In this document: positions 31,601 to 40,818 of the stretch, piece after piece
Numbering within the stretch: the stretch's first letter is position 1
Layout: every line of letters starts with the position of its first letter
DNA from: Planococcus sp. CPCC 101016
GTDB taxonomy: Bacteria; Bacillota; Bacilli; Bacillales_A; Planococcaceae
DNA: 64,000 nt
NCBI RefSeq assembly: GCF_007859295.1
Contig: NZ_VOHB01000002.1
Location: forward strand, 807,624-871,623
Reading direction: 5' to 3'
The notes under the pieces: model-generated
The model's input: only the letters and a program-made list of their open reading frames with translations
The model's database searches: none
Told to the model about the DNA's origin: nothing
Translations under genes and position numbers: made by a program

Positions 31601-34324
31601 TTAAATTGAATAGGTGAACAGTTCCTTCAGATCGTTATCCGAAAGCTCGGTCATCCACTGACTGGATTGAATGAATTCTTCAGACATCGATTGCTTCTGC
31701 ACCAGCAGGGAATCGATTTTTTCTTCAATTGTCCCAATGGTCACGAATTTATGGACATGGACGAATTGAGTCTGTCCGATGCGGTAAGCACGGTCTGTTG
31801 CCTGGTTTTCAACAGCCGGATTCCACCATCTGTCCGCATGCAGTACGTGTGTCGCAGCGGTCAAGTTAAGCCCAGTCCCTCCCGCCTTCAGAGACAGGAT
31901 GAAGATCGGGAATTTACCGGCCTGGAAAGAGGCAACTAAAGAATCACGCTGTTGTTTCGGCATGCTGCCCGTTAGGAATGGCACTTCATGGCCATACAGT
32001 TCGTTGATGGCCTGCTGCAGCAAATGCCCCATCCCAATGTATTGGGTAAAAATCAAACATTGTTCCCCGCGTTCCGCAATTTCCCCGGCCAAGGTCACAA
32101 TGCGCTCCAGTTTTTGAGAACGGGGCATGATTTCAGCGGCGCTCGTATACGGCTCTTTTAAATACAGAGACGGATGATTACATAGCTGCTTTAACTTGCT
32201 CAGCATTTTTAATACAAGCCCTTTTTTCTCGAAACCTGTGAGCGTCTCCATTTTCTGCACCGTATCCTGAACGAGACCTTCGTATAGTGCGGCTTGTTCC
32301 GGCGTCAGTGGACAATACTCCAGTTGTTCCTGCTTTTCTGGCAAATTCAATTGCAGATCCGGATCTTTCTTCGTCCGGCGCAGCAGGAACGGCTGAATCC
32401 GCTGACGTAATTTTTCTTTATGTTCTTCAGAATTATCGCGTTCAATCGGAATCATAAAGTTTTCCTGGAATTGCTTAATGCGGTACAAGTAGCCTTTATT
32501 AATGAAATCGAAGATCGACCATAATTCAGACAGGCGGTTTTCAATCGGTGTTCCTGTCAAGGCAATATGATGATCACCCTTGAATTTCCGGATTGTCCGC
32601 GATTGTTTGGTATACATATTCTTGATGTTCTGTGCTTCATCGAGTGTAATGCTTGCCCAGTGCAGGCTCTGCATTTCCACGTCGTCAGAAGACGCGATGC
32701 CGTAAGTCGATAATACGACATCCGGTTTTTCTTCCGCTAAAAAGGCAGTGAATTCTTCGCCTTTCGGCCGGATGCTGCCGTAATGGGTGACAACTTTCAA
32801 ATCAGGCGCAAAACGCTCCAATTCTTTTTGCCAGTTGCCGAGTACGGAAGTCGGGCAGACAATCAGTGATGGCCGCTCCGGATTTTTTCCATGGACGTGG
32901 AGCAAATACGTAATGAGCTGAACGGTTTTGCCCAGCCCCATATCATCCGCAAGACAAAGGCCAAAGCCTTCTTCGCGCATGAAGACCAGATAATCAAAGC
33001 CGATTTTTTGGTAAGGACGCAACTCGGTCAGCAGATTCTGCGGCAGGACCGTTTCCGGCAAGTCGCGTTTATCCAATAACTTATCAAGCAAAGTTTTCAG
33101 CGATCGGTTCAAATGGAATTCAACCAGTGGATCTTCTTCATCCGCTGTCTCCTCCAACATGATTTCAGGAACGTTCTGGAACAGCATGTCTTTGATGGTC
33201 CAGTCCGCATCTTCGGCTTCTTCAATCATCTTGCGCAATTGCATCAACAAGTTTGAATCGACGCGCACCCACTCATTGCCGATGCGAATAAATTCCTTGT
33301 TGTCGGTAACAAGGCGCTGGAAATCCTGCATGCTGAGTTCATGCCCGTTCAAGGAGAACTGCCAGTCAAAATTGATAATCTGGTCAAGTCCGACAACCGA
33401 CGCTTTCTTGATCGGTGAGTTGACATTGGCTTTGACGCGGATTTTCGATTCCTGGACAGCTTTCAACCATGAAGGGATTGATACTTCAATGCCGAATGCC
33501 TGCAAAATTTCTGCATCGTTGCGCAGAAATTCAAGAATTTCCGCATCGGTCCATTCCACCCGGTAAAAGCGGTCTTCGTCATACCGATCGACAGAAGGGC
33601 ACAAGCTCAACAGCAAGGATTGACGTTCTTTAATGTCTTCTGCAAAAGGCCGCCACTTTTCCGGAAGGGCCTTGTCGATCGGTTCATCTGCACGTCGCTT
33701 GGAAGGGGACCAATAAACACTGCCCCGTTTTGAGCGCATGACGACTTTGAAGGACCAGTATTCATCCGCATCCGGTTCGCTCAATTGAACAGCGACAACG
33801 TAATCATCCGCATCCGGCAAACCTTGCCAACCAGCCTGTTGGACAAATCCTTGGATATAAGGCAATTGGGCAACGGATAAACCTTTCTGGCGCAATTGAT
33901 GCTGAATGGTATCGCCAAGGAAAGCCCGGATTTCGTCGTCGCCATATTTGTCGCTAATGATAATCTCACTGCCTTCAACAGAAACATGATCCCATAAATC
34001 GGGATCGCTTAACGAATCGGCTACTTTTCCAGCTAGCTTTAACCAGCTTTCATCTTCTGCACGCTGCCCGGCAAACGTCACATAATGGTGAGGTTCGCTT
34101 TGGAACAGACGGACAAAATCAGCAGGAGTCAGCACCAGATCTAAGCCATCAGTCTGTGCCGTCAATCCGAAGAAGCTGTCTTTATCGAGAAAATACAAAT
34201 ACGGTTTCCAGATTTCCGGAGGAATCCGGTTGCCGGCTTCATTGGTCGCCTGGATACGGAAAAGTTCTCCACGGTTGATTGTTAAATAGTAGAGGCGGCT
34301 TCCTTCAGTTTGGAATTGATTCAT
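31601..34324 (-). CDS. ywqA: SNF2-family DNA/RNA helicase YwqA
   Basis: A 907-residue protein. N-terminal ~430 residues form the bacterial SNF2-associated region; then a helicase core with DDMGLGKTVQLITYLL (motif I, near 460), LDEAQNIKN (motif II), LTGTPIEN (motif III), and the C-terminal half with GGTGLNLTAATHVLHADRWWNP and DRAYRIGQTQ (motifs V-VI). Substrate is unknown; SNF2 proteins translocate on double-stranded DNA and remodel bound proteins. Start overlaps the ywqB stop in ATGA, so the two are translationally coupled. Confidence 0.92.
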   Translation of the reverse strand: MNQFQTEGSRLYYLTINRGELFRIQATNEAGNRIPPEIWKPYLYFLDKDSFFGLTAQTDGLDLVLTPADFVRLFQSEPHHYVTFAGQRAEDESWLKLAGKVADSLSDPDLWDHVSVEGSEIIISDKYGDDEIRAFLGDTIQHQLRQKGLSVAQLPYIQGFVQQAGWQGLPDADDYVVAVQLSEPDADEYWSFKVVMRSKRGSVYWSPSKRRADEPIDKALPEKWRPFAEDIKERQSLLLSLCPSVDRYDEDRFYRVEWTDAEILEFLRNDAEILQAFGIEVSIPSWLKAVQESKIRVKANVNSPIKKASVVGLDQIINFDWQFSLNGHELSMQDFQRLVTDNKEFIRIGNEWVRVDSNLLMQLRKMIEEAEDADWTIKDMLFQNVPEIMLEETADEEDPLVEFHLNRSLKTLLDKLLDKRDLPETVLPQNLLTELRPYQKIGFDYLVFMREEGFGLCLADDMGLGKTVQLITYLLHVHGKNPERPSLIVCPTSVLGNWQKELERFAPDLKVVTHYGSIRPKGEEFTAFLAEEKPDVVLSTYGIASSDDVEMQSLHWASITLDEAQNIKNMYTKQSRTIRKFKGDHHIALTGTPIENRLSELWSIFDFINKGYLYRIKQFQENFMIPIERDNSEEHKEKLRQRIQPFLLRRTKKDPDLQLNLPEKQEQLEYCPLTPEQAALYEGLVQDTVQKMETLTGFEKKGLVLKMLSKLKQLCNHPSLYLKEPYTSAAEIMPRSQKLERIVTLAGEIAERGEQCLIFTQYIGMGHLLQQAINELYGHEVPFLTGSMPKQQRDSLVASFQAGKFPIFILSLKAGGTGLNLTAATHVLHADRWWNPAVENQATDRAYRIGQTQFVHVHKFVTIGTIEEKIDSLLVQKQSMSEEFIQSSQWMTELSDNDLKELFTYSI

Positions 34325-35853
34325 ATAAGATTTCCTTTCTCGATCTCTTCCTGTAGTGCACGCAGGCGTTTGTTCTGTGTGCGGATTTCATTGATGTACG
34401 CTGTCCAGAACTCCATTTGGCCGCTCTTTTTGCAGGCGGCTTTCATCTTTTTCCAAATGCGGACAGCCTGTTTATAACTCGGGCGATTGCGTTCTTCAAG
34501 ATGAGCGAGTGCGTACCGGTGGAATAGCGGCAGTACATAATCCGGTGCCGCTGTCTGCACTTCTTTGAGCCCACATTCTTCAGCGAAATACAAAGGCGAA
34601 TTATGAAGATGGTGCAGCTCTGCCCACTGTTTGTATAATTGCTTTTCGATTAAATAAGCGGAATAGGCGGGGAGCCCGTAATGGCCAAATTGCTTGAACA
34701 AGTCTTCCCAGTCCAATTCGCTCAACTCGATTTGAGAAAACAAACGGCTCAGTGTCCGTACATATTGGTGACGATACTGCGTATAGAGCCCTTCAAACAA
34801 GAAGGTTTTCACATGCGGTTTGATTGCCATCAGAATAGTGGTCAATGCTTGCCGATGGTTTTCTTTTTCAGCAAGAACTGCAAGTTCGACCCAGTCATGC
34901 GTCTCATTGGGTGAGATTTTTTTAGCATCCAATTCCTTTTTCAAAATGATCGCAAAAAAGGCTTTTAGCCGTTCATCAGGATTTTTCAGCGCAGTTAACT
35001 CTTCTTCGCGCAGCTTGTTGTTCGTGAACAGATTGTTCCAAAACAATTGATAAAGGGTAAAACGCTGTGAAAACGAGCTGTCTTTCACTTCCATGAATTC
35101 ACGGATCAAGGTTTTCAGGTGTTCAAAAAAAGCATCTGCTTCGAATGTGCGGTGCTGCCCACGCAGCTGGCCCAGCAAATCGCGTAATTCATGCAGTTCA
35201 TCGTCAAACCAGGTCTTAAAGAACGAATGATGGACTTCTTGTGTGCCCGCGATAAAAGTCGACCACACCTCTGTCAATGAAATAAAATGGGCATAAGCGC
35301 GGTAAAGCACCTTCCATTCACGTTCCAACGGCACATAGGATAAAGCGTTTTTTAGACGGCCATCATACATTTGTTCAAAATAGAAATAATTGCGCGTAGT
35401 ATAATCTGGAATGGCATCACGCCAGATGCTGCGAATCAATGTCGTCCACTGCTCAGGAGAACGTTTTTCCGCCAGCAAGGTTAGCTGCTTGTTTTCCGGC
35501 TCCCGCCACGAAGCAACCCATTCGGAGAGAGAACCGATTTTTTGGTAAAGCGCAAAAATGACCGCCAGCCGGTGTCGGCACATCGAGTCCTGCGGACAGG
35601 CGCAAATTGCCGTAAGTTTATCGAAATTAAGTATTACTTTTACTGAATGTGCATCTTTGACAATTGCTTCAAGCAAGAGGCGTTCTTCATTGAACGACTG
35701 AATCTGTACGCCGTCATGGCGCACTAAAAAGACTGCTTTTCGAACCATTTCCTCATCCAACGCACGCGTCGGTAGAAGTGATTTGTCGATAGCAGCCATA
35801 TAATTGTGAATCGTATCTTCGAATCTTTTCGCCAGGGATTGAACCGTAGCCAT
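34321..35853 (-). CDS. ywqB: SWIM zinc-finger protein YwqB
   Basis: A 510-residue protein whose N-terminal third holds a SWIM domain, ICACPQDSMCRHRLA (CxCxnCxH, near residue 90), a zinc motif expected to bind DNA or protein. The rest is helical and unassigned. Paired upstream of the SNF2 helicase as in Bacillus, so they probably act together. Start is the second ATG (35853), eight bases after GGGG; the ATG at 35859 is only two bases from it and less likely. Confidence 0.85.
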   Translation of the reverse strand: MATVQSLAKRFEDTIHNYMAAIDKSLLPTRALDEEMVRKAVFLVRHDGVQIQSFNEERLLLEAIVKDAHSVKVILNFDKLTAICACPQDSMCRHRLAVIFALYQKIGSLSEWVASWREPENKQLTLLAEKRSPEQWTTLIRSIWRDAIPDYTTRNYFYFEQMYDGRLKNALSYVPLEREWKVLYRAYAHFISLTEVWSTFIAGTQEVHHSFFKTWFDDELHELRDLLGQLRGQHRTFEADAFFEHLKTLIREFMEVKDSSFSQRFTLYQLFWNNLFTNNKLREEELTALKNPDERLKAFFAIILKKELDAKKISPNETHDWVELAVLAEKENHRQALTTILMAIKPHVKTFLFEGLYTQYRHQYVRTLSRLFSQIELSELDWEDLFKQFGHYGLPAYSAYLIEKQLYKQWAELHHLHNSPLYFAEECGLKEVQTAAPDYVLPLFHRYALAHLEERNRPSYKQAVRIWKKMKAACKKSGQMEFWTAYINEIRTQNKRLRALQEEIEKGNLI

Positions 35854-35883
35854 ATGCATCGCCCCAAAATAAACTTTCCTTCT

Positions 35884-35912
35884 ATTATACGACTTTCTGA
35901 CTGCTCCGTAAA
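35884..35912 (-). promoter_or_regulatory. Sigma-A promoter for ywqB-ywqA
   Basis: On the minus strand TTTACG, 17-base spacer, TATAAT (complement of 35884-35889), about 30 bases before the start codon. Confidence 0.6.
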
Positions 35913-36050
35913 CGATGAAGAATAGTTGTCTATTTTATAAGCTAGAAAAGCGCTGCTTTATTTTTAGTGAGTCCTTGTTTTATGTAAATCAAATGGTATT
36001 ATAAAAGTAATAAAGGCCTAATTAAATTGTTTTAGATAGGAGAATGATAG

Positions 36051-36422
36051 TTGCTCAATTCGTTCGTTTTGGAAATCCCCGACTTGCGTTCCGTTTTGCA
36101 TCCAAAGGACGTCGTGGCTTGGGAAGTAGTCTATGCAAAGGCTGAATTGGTATTTGGTAAAATCAGCTGGCAAATTTCTTCAGATGGTGAATGTTACAGT
36201 ATCCCAAACCCTCGATTGTTTCCGGAGTACCTGGAGCAAATACAGGTCGATTTCAAAATGAACCGAATCATCTTTTACAAACGGCAACTATCTGATGAAG
36301 AATTCCATAGCCTGGTTACATACATTATGGAAAAAGTATCGCTTTACATCAATCCGAACGAAATGCATTTCATGGTAACTCCGCCGCGCCATCGCCATCA
36401 GCAGCTGCGCACTAAAAAATAA
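36051..36422 (+). CDS. Hypothetical protein, 123 residues
   Basis: I do not recognise this protein. It begins MLNSFVLEIPDLRSVLHPKD, is mixed alpha/beta by composition, has no signal peptide or membrane segment, and ends in a basic tail (RHRHQQLRTKK). TTG start with AGGAG eight bases upstream; an ATG at 36044 is out of frame. It stands alone, divergent from ywqB and followed by a terminator. Confidence 0.72.
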   Translation: MLNSFVLEIPDLRSVLHPKDVVAWEVVYAKAELVFGKISWQISSDGECYSIPNPRLFPEYLEQIQVDFKMNRIIFYKRQLSDEEFHSLVTYIMEKVSLYINPNEMHFMVTPPRHRHQQLRTKK

Positions 36423-36434
36423 CCAATTTTTTCG

Positions 36435-36483
36435 AAACCCCTCAGATCCATTCCCTTTACTCAGGATGATGTGTGGGGTTTTA
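36435..36483 (+). terminator. Terminator after the 123-residue gene
   Basis: AAACCCC / GGGGTTT closing a ~33-base loop, followed by TTAAATT; moderate quality. Confidence 0.55.
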
Positions 36484-36822
36484 AATTAGAAAAATGCGAG
36501 CTTTTATACAGTTAAGTCTGGAAGGTGAGGGTAAAATTATAAAACTTGCCTTAACAAAACAGTTTTAATATCGCTAGGATGCTTTTTACTATAGAAAAAA
36601 CCTGTAAGAACGAGCAAAAAGAGATGACTTCTCTACAAGAGACAGTTGTCTCTGACAATTTTTTTAATAAAAAACAATTTTTTTCGTAAAAATGTGTGAC
36701 AAAAATGTGCCTATAAACGTCTATTATATATACCTGTTCTCATGCAATTCTATTCTCGAAAAAAGGTTTTTATGGTATGATATATATAATCAGAATATTA
36801 CAAAAAGATGGGGGTGAGTCAG
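36484..36822. other. AT-rich intergenic region before the IDEAL gene
   Basis: No gene. AGAGA..TCTCT (36619-36633) and AGAGAC/GTCTCT (36637-36652) are adjacent small hairpins, the second followed by GACAATTTTTTT; they could not both extend fully. A TGG-TATGAT extended -10 element is at 36773-36781. The remainder is A/T-rich without pattern. Confidence 0.45.
36773..36781 (+). promoter_or_regulatory. Extended -10 promoter for the IDEAL-domain gene
   Basis: TGG then TATGAT (36776-36781); -35 is weak (TTCTCG). Confidence 0.5.
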
Positions 36823-37293
36823 ATGTTGCATGTGAAGCTCATGAAGCCGTTCTACACAAAGAAAGAAGGGCATTTGGTGAAGTTCGTGTTTGCTTATCAG
36901 TACTTCTCTATCATGAAAGACGACGAGCTGTTTCATTTCATTCCTGTGGAAGGAAAAGAGATTATCGTCAACCTTAATACGTTCCAAGTAGAAAATCTCT
37001 CTGAAGTCTTTGTCTTCCAAAAAGGTAATCGCTTTATTCGCTTGCCTCTATACCAATTGTTGCTCGTGTCGGATATTCACAGACATCTCCAAGCGATTTT
37101 GCAGGAAGAAAGAGCCGAATTGATCGAAGTGAACGATCAATCGAGAAAAGAAGCGGCCGACGCCATTTATTTTCTTGAACAGGAAAACTACAACCGCATG
37201 ATCGATGAAGCATTAAGCGCGGGAGACCGAGCGATGTTCGATGAATTAATAGCCCAACAGCGGGAATCACAACAACTACATGGAGGTTTGTAA
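36823..37293 (+). CDS. IDEAL-domain protein
   Basis: A 156-residue cytoplasmic protein. The C-terminal ~35 residues (AADAIYFLEQENYNRMIDEAL then DRAMFDELIAQ) match the IDEAL domain, a short helical module found in several Bacillales proteins, some linked to competence (ComK) regulation. The N-terminal ~110 residues are beta-rich and unassigned. The ATG at 36823 follows GGGGGTGAG; a frame-consistent ATG at 36808 lies before that site and is rejected. Single-gene unit with its own promoter and terminator. Confidence 0.78.
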   Translation: MLHVKLMKPFYTKKEGHLVKFVFAYQYFSIMKDDELFHFIPVEGKEIIVNLNTFQVENLSEVFVFQKGNRFIRLPLYQLLLVSDIHRHLQAILQEERAELIEVNDQSRKEAADAIYFLEQENYNRMIDEALSAGDRAMFDELIAQQRESQQLHGGL

Positions 37294-37321
37294 AGTGAAA
37301 TCAGCAGCCTATGGATAACGT

Positions 37322-37356
37322 ACGCCTTTCCGGATCAATCAATGGGGAGGCGTTTT
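37322..37356 (+). terminator. Terminator after the IDEAL gene
   Basis: ACGCCTTTCC / GGGGAGGCGT (10 pairs incl. two G-U) followed by TTTTTG. Confidence 0.82.
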
Positions 37357-37378
37357 TGTATGCGAAAAAAAGCACATT

Positions 37379-37415
37379 AAAAGCTCTTTTCCGCTTGATA
37401 GGGAAAAGAGCTTTT
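37379..37415. terminator. Second, bidirectional hairpin
   Basis: AAAAGCTCTTTTCC / GGAAAAGAGCTTTT, perfect 14-bp stem. On the minus strand it lies 30 bases after the stop of the 34-residue gene and probably ends its transcript. Confidence 0.75.
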
Positions 37416-37444
37416 AGGTTTCTGCGTTCTTCATAGGTCACCCC

Positions 37445-37549
37445 TTACATTAAAGTATAAAAATTGATAAATAACATGACTGCCGTCGAGCCAGCTACTC
37501 CGATTGCAAGATCTCCCCAGCCGAGTTCAAGTACTTTGTCGAAATTCAT
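37445..37549 (-). CDS. Small membrane peptide, 34 residues
   Basis: Reads MNFDKVLELGWGDLAIGVAG and then STAVMLFINFYTLM: a short charged head and a ~20-residue hydrophobic segment. Ribosome-binding site AAAGGAG nine bases before the ATG, a terminator hairpin downstream, and a TATACT box upstream on the same strand. It is divergent from dppA. No family recognised; candidates are a small regulatory membrane protein or a type I toxin-like peptide, neither shown. Confidence 0.65.
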   Translation of the reverse strand: MNFDKVLELGWGDLAIGVAGSTAVMLFINFYTLM

Positions 37550-37816
37550 CACGATCCGCTCCTTTACGATTGGGTGTTATTGATGGAAGATCTTACAGGT
37601 AAGTTACCATGTGCAATAACTTGTTTTCAGTATAAATAACTGATTCATAATAAACATCGTCCAAAATGACTAAAAATTCTAAAAAATAAAATAAAAAGAA
37701 TTTTTTGTCCAGATTTTTGTCAATAGAGTGGCTACCGCTGGATTGAACTATGGAGCGGGTATTGGTACATTGAGTCATAGGGAGAGTGTAAATAGCCAAG
37801 GGAAGGAGTCTTTAAG

Positions 37817-38641
37817 ATGAAATTCTATTTATCGATGGATATGGAAGGCGTCACAGCCTTACCGGATTATACATATGTAGATTCCAATGAAGCCAATTAC
37901 GAACGAGGGCGCCGATTAATGACGGAAGATGCCAATGCCATCATCCGTGGTTCAGTTGACGCTGGAGCCCAAGAATTTTTGGTTAACGACAGCCATTCGA
38001 AAATGAACAACTTGATTGCTGAAGAGCTGTGTGAAGAAGCGGACTTAATTACGGGCGGAGTCAAAACTTATTCGATGGTCGAAGGCTTGGATAATCGTTT
38101 TACCGGTGCATTTTTTGCTGGCTACCACGCTCGCGCAGGGCAAAAAGGGGTTATGGCACATTCGATGATATTTGCGGTTCGCACAATGTGGATTGATGAA
38201 GTGGAAATCGGAGAACTTGGCTTTAATGCCTATGTGGCCGGCTACCACGGAGTCCCGGTTTTATTGGTAGCGGGAGATGATTGCGCATGCCGGGAAGCGG
38301 AAGGCTTGATTCCGAACATTACAACAGCAGCAGTCAAACAGTCGCTGACGCGTTCGGCTGTCCGAACGATGCATCCCAAAAAAGCACAGCGGTATTTGCG
38401 TGAGCAAACCATTAAAGCCATCGAGAACCGAAGAAATGTCAAACCCCTGGTGCCGCCAGAAAAGCCGCTGCTGAAAATCGAGTTTACCAATTACGGAGAA
38501 GCGGAGCTAGCTGCTATGATGCCAGGCTGTGAACTAGAGAAAGGAACGACAATTGTACGTTTCCAGGCGAAAGATATTTTGGAAGCCTACCGCGCCATGC
38601 TGGTGATGACTGAGTTGGCGATGCAGGCGAAATTCTGTTGA
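37817..38641 (+). CDS. dppA: M55-family D-aminopeptidase DppA
   Basis: A 274-residue zinc aminopeptidase that removes D-amino acids, in Bacillus acting on D-Ala-D-Ala and similar wall-derived peptides. Metal ligands are in SMDMEGV near residue 8 and VNDSHS near 58; GYHARAG near 101 and GYHGVP near 134 are further family motifs. ATG after GAAGGAG. It heads a three-gene group with ykfA- and ykfC-like genes, as in the dpp-ykf operon, but the Dpp peptide transporter is absent here. Confidence 0.92.
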   Translation: MKFYLSMDMEGVTALPDYTYVDSNEANYERGRRLMTEDANAIIRGSVDAGAQEFLVNDSHSKMNNLIAEELCEEADLITGGVKTYSMVEGLDNRFTGAFFAGYHARAGQKGVMAHSMIFAVRTMWIDEVEIGELGFNAYVAGYHGVPVLLVAGDDCACREAEGLIPNITTAAVKQSLTRSAVRTMHPKKAQRYLREQTIKAIENRRNVKPLVPPEKPLLKIEFTNYGEAELAAMMPGCELEKGTTIVRFQAKDILEAYRAMLVMTELAMQAKFC

Positions 38642-38719
38642 ACCGGGGTTGGGTTAAACGGTTTGCCATAAAGGTTATAATGAAAAGAGCATGAAATTAT
38701 AAAAAAGGAGTAGATCATT

Positions 38720-39643
38720 TTGCGTAATATGCCGAAACGACTGAAAAAAGGGGATACCGTTGGCGTAATTGCGCCTTCTAGTCCGCCAAATCAAGAAAAT
38801 TTGCAGAAAGCCTTGCCGTTTCTGGAGGCGCTTGGATTGAAAATTAAGCTGGGCAAATCACTCGATGCGGCATACGGTTATTTAGCTGGTACCGACGAAG
38901 AGCGATTGGCCGACTTGCATGCCATGTTTGAAGATCCGGAAGTGTCAGGCATTATATGTGCTGGCGGAGGATTCGGTGCAGCGCGCTATGCGGACCAAAT
39001 CGATTATGCCATGATCATGGAAAACCCAAAAGTGTTCTGGGGATATTCAGATATTACATTTTTACATACCGCTATTGGGGAATACGCCAACTTGGTAACC
39101 TTTCATGGACCAATGCTGGCGTCGGATGTCGGCAAGAAGGAATTCCACGAACGCAGCGGGCGCATGTTCGGTCAATTGTTCGAGCCATTCGAGCTGCATT
39201 ATACGGAAGAAGTAGCGCCTCTCGAAACGCTTGTAGGCGGAGTCGCACAAGGTGAATTGGTCGGGGGCAACTTGTCGCTGATCCGCAGCGCAATCGGCAC
39301 CAAATTTGATTTAGACGTCAAAGGCAAAATCCTTTTGATTGAAGATATCGATGAAGAGCCTTACGAAGTGGATGAAATTCTCAACCAATTGCGGATGGCG
39401 CGGAAATTCGATGAAGCAGCGGGCATTGTCATCGGTGACTTTAAAAATGCCGAACCGAAAAAACGCAAGCCCTCATTGACGTTGGACGAAGTATTCAGCC
39501 ACTACTTCAGCGACTCGAAAATCCCTGTCGTCAAAGGCTTTAAAATCGGCCATTGTGAACCGCATTTCTCCGTTCCGCTTGGTGCGCTTGCACGACTGGA
39601 TGGGGACGCCAAAACCTTGACCATTCTGCCGGGTGTCGAGTAA
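38720..39643 (+). CDS. ykfA: Muramoyltetrapeptide (LD-) carboxypeptidase, S66 family
   Basis: A 307-residue serine peptidase cutting the L,D bond of murein tetrapeptides (LdcA/YkfA). The catalytic serine is in GYSDITFLH near residue 108, with the glutamate in LLIEDIDEEPYEVDEIL near 211 and the histidine in GHCEPHFSVPLG near 279. TTG start with AAGGAG nine bases before it; an ATG three codons later is possible. Precedes the YkfC-like gene. Confidence 0.88.
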   Translation: MRNMPKRLKKGDTVGVIAPSSPPNQENLQKALPFLEALGLKIKLGKSLDAAYGYLAGTDEERLADLHAMFEDPEVSGIICAGGGFGAARYADQIDYAMIMENPKVFWGYSDITFLHTAIGEYANLVTFHGPMLASDVGKKEFHERSGRMFGQLFEPFELHYTEEVAPLETLVGGVAQGELVGGNLSLIRSAIGTKFDLDVKGKILLIEDIDEEPYEVDEILNQLRMARKFDEAAGIVIGDFKNAEPKKRKPSLTLDEVFSHYFSDSKIPVVKGFKIGHCEPHFSVPLGALARLDGDAKTLTILPGVE

Positions 39644-39728
39644 CGACTGTCGCACTCCGTGGGAATCGGCCATCAATCGACAAAACAGAATAAAACGATG
39701 AAATCAAGAACGAAATGGAGTGAAGAGC

Positions 39729-40670
39729 TTGCTGCAAACAGAATCGACTGCATGGGTATGCAGTGTTCCAGTCGCAACCGTCTGGACCGCGCCTGAAAAA
39801 GCGCGTCCCGTCGATACGGAGAGCATCGCTGAAAACCCAAATATCAATAAATGGCTGCAGGAAATGAGCCGCGAGGACAATAAAGATTTGACTGACAGTG
39901 GCCGCATCCAAACGCAGCTTCTCTACGGGGAGCCTGTGCTGATCGAAGAAGTGGTGGAAGGCTGGGCAAAAATCATTGCACTTTGGCAGCCGTGCCACAA
40001 AGATGAGCGCGGATATCCAGGGTGGGTGCCCGTCAGCCAATTGAGGGAAGTAGAAGCTTTAAGTGAGCTGGGCTATGCCCGTGTAAAGGCAAATAAAGCG
40101 CAGCTCTGGACAGCAGAGTTCAAACCGTTAAAAGCAGTATCCTTCAATACCTTACTGCCGGTCAAAGAGCTCGGTGACTTTATTCGGCTGCAGACACCGG
40201 ATGGCGATGCCATGATTATGTCAGAAGCGGTAGAAATCGTGGCTGGATACAACCGGGGGCCGCAAGGGGACGGTATGGACATCGCAAAGTTGGGGGCCGG
40301 ATTTTTGGATCTGCCTTATTTATGGGCGGGCATGTCGAGCTATGGCTATGACTGCTCAGGATTTACTTATAACCTGATGAAAGCGAATGGCATTATCATT
40401 TCACGCGATGCTGCTGACCAGGCTGAGGAAGGCATCGAAATCGATCAGCAGGAGCAAAACTCCTGGCATATCGGAGATTTGCTGTTCTTCGCCTATGAAG
40501 AAGGAAAAGGAAGCATTCACCATGTAGGTGTCTATTACGGCAATGGCTTAATGCTGCATTCGCCGACTCCCGGAAAAGCGGTTGAAATTATTGAACTCGC
40601 CGGCACAAAACATGAAATCGAGTTATGCGCCGTTCGACGCTTTACAGAAAAAGAAGACCGGGACCAATGA
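39729..40670 (+). CDS. ykfC: YkfC-like gamma-D-glutamyl-L-diamino acid endopeptidase (NlpC/P60)
   Basis: A 313-residue cysteine peptidase with no signal peptide, so it works on imported peptides in the cytoplasm. Two SH3b-like regions (about 1-180), then an NlpC/P60 domain: catalytic cysteine in GYDCSGFTYN near 208 and histidine in IHHVGVYYGNG near 263. A GTG at 39720 overlaps the GGAGTG ribosome-binding site; the TTG at 39729 is preferred and gives the family start MLQTESTAWVCSVPVATVW. With dppA and ykfA it would break down L-Ala-gamma-D-Glu-diamino acid peptides; no YkfB epimerase gene is adjacent. Confidence 0.86.
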   Translation: MLQTESTAWVCSVPVATVWTAPEKARPVDTESIAENPNINKWLQEMSREDNKDLTDSGRIQTQLLYGEPVLIEEVVEGWAKIIALWQPCHKDERGYPGWVPVSQLREVEALSELGYARVKANKAQLWTAEFKPLKAVSFNTLLPVKELGDFIRLQTPDGDAMIMSEAVEIVAGYNRGPQGDGMDIAKLGAGFLDLPYLWAGMSSYGYDCSGFTYNLMKANGIIISRDAADQAEEGIEIDQQEQNSWHIGDLLFFAYEEGKGSIHHVGVYYGNGLMLHSPTPGKAVEIIELAGTKHEIELCAVRRFTEKEDRDQ

Positions 40671-40775
40671 AGAGAATTCCTCTCTGTATTTTCCAAACCA
40701 TCGACTGTCACCGACTTTGAGAACAAAGTCATACTGTTCTTAAGTTGGCTTAGAGGTGAAATGATTGGCGAATTG

Positions 40776-40784
40776 TGATATAAT
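40776..40784 (+). promoter_or_regulatory. Extended -10 promoter for the DUF2187 gene
   Basis: TGA then consensus TATAAT (40779-40784), 35 bases before the start. Confidence 0.55.
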
Positions 40785-40818
40785 ATATAGATAGTGTTTT
40801 AAAAAGAGAGGCGTGGTA

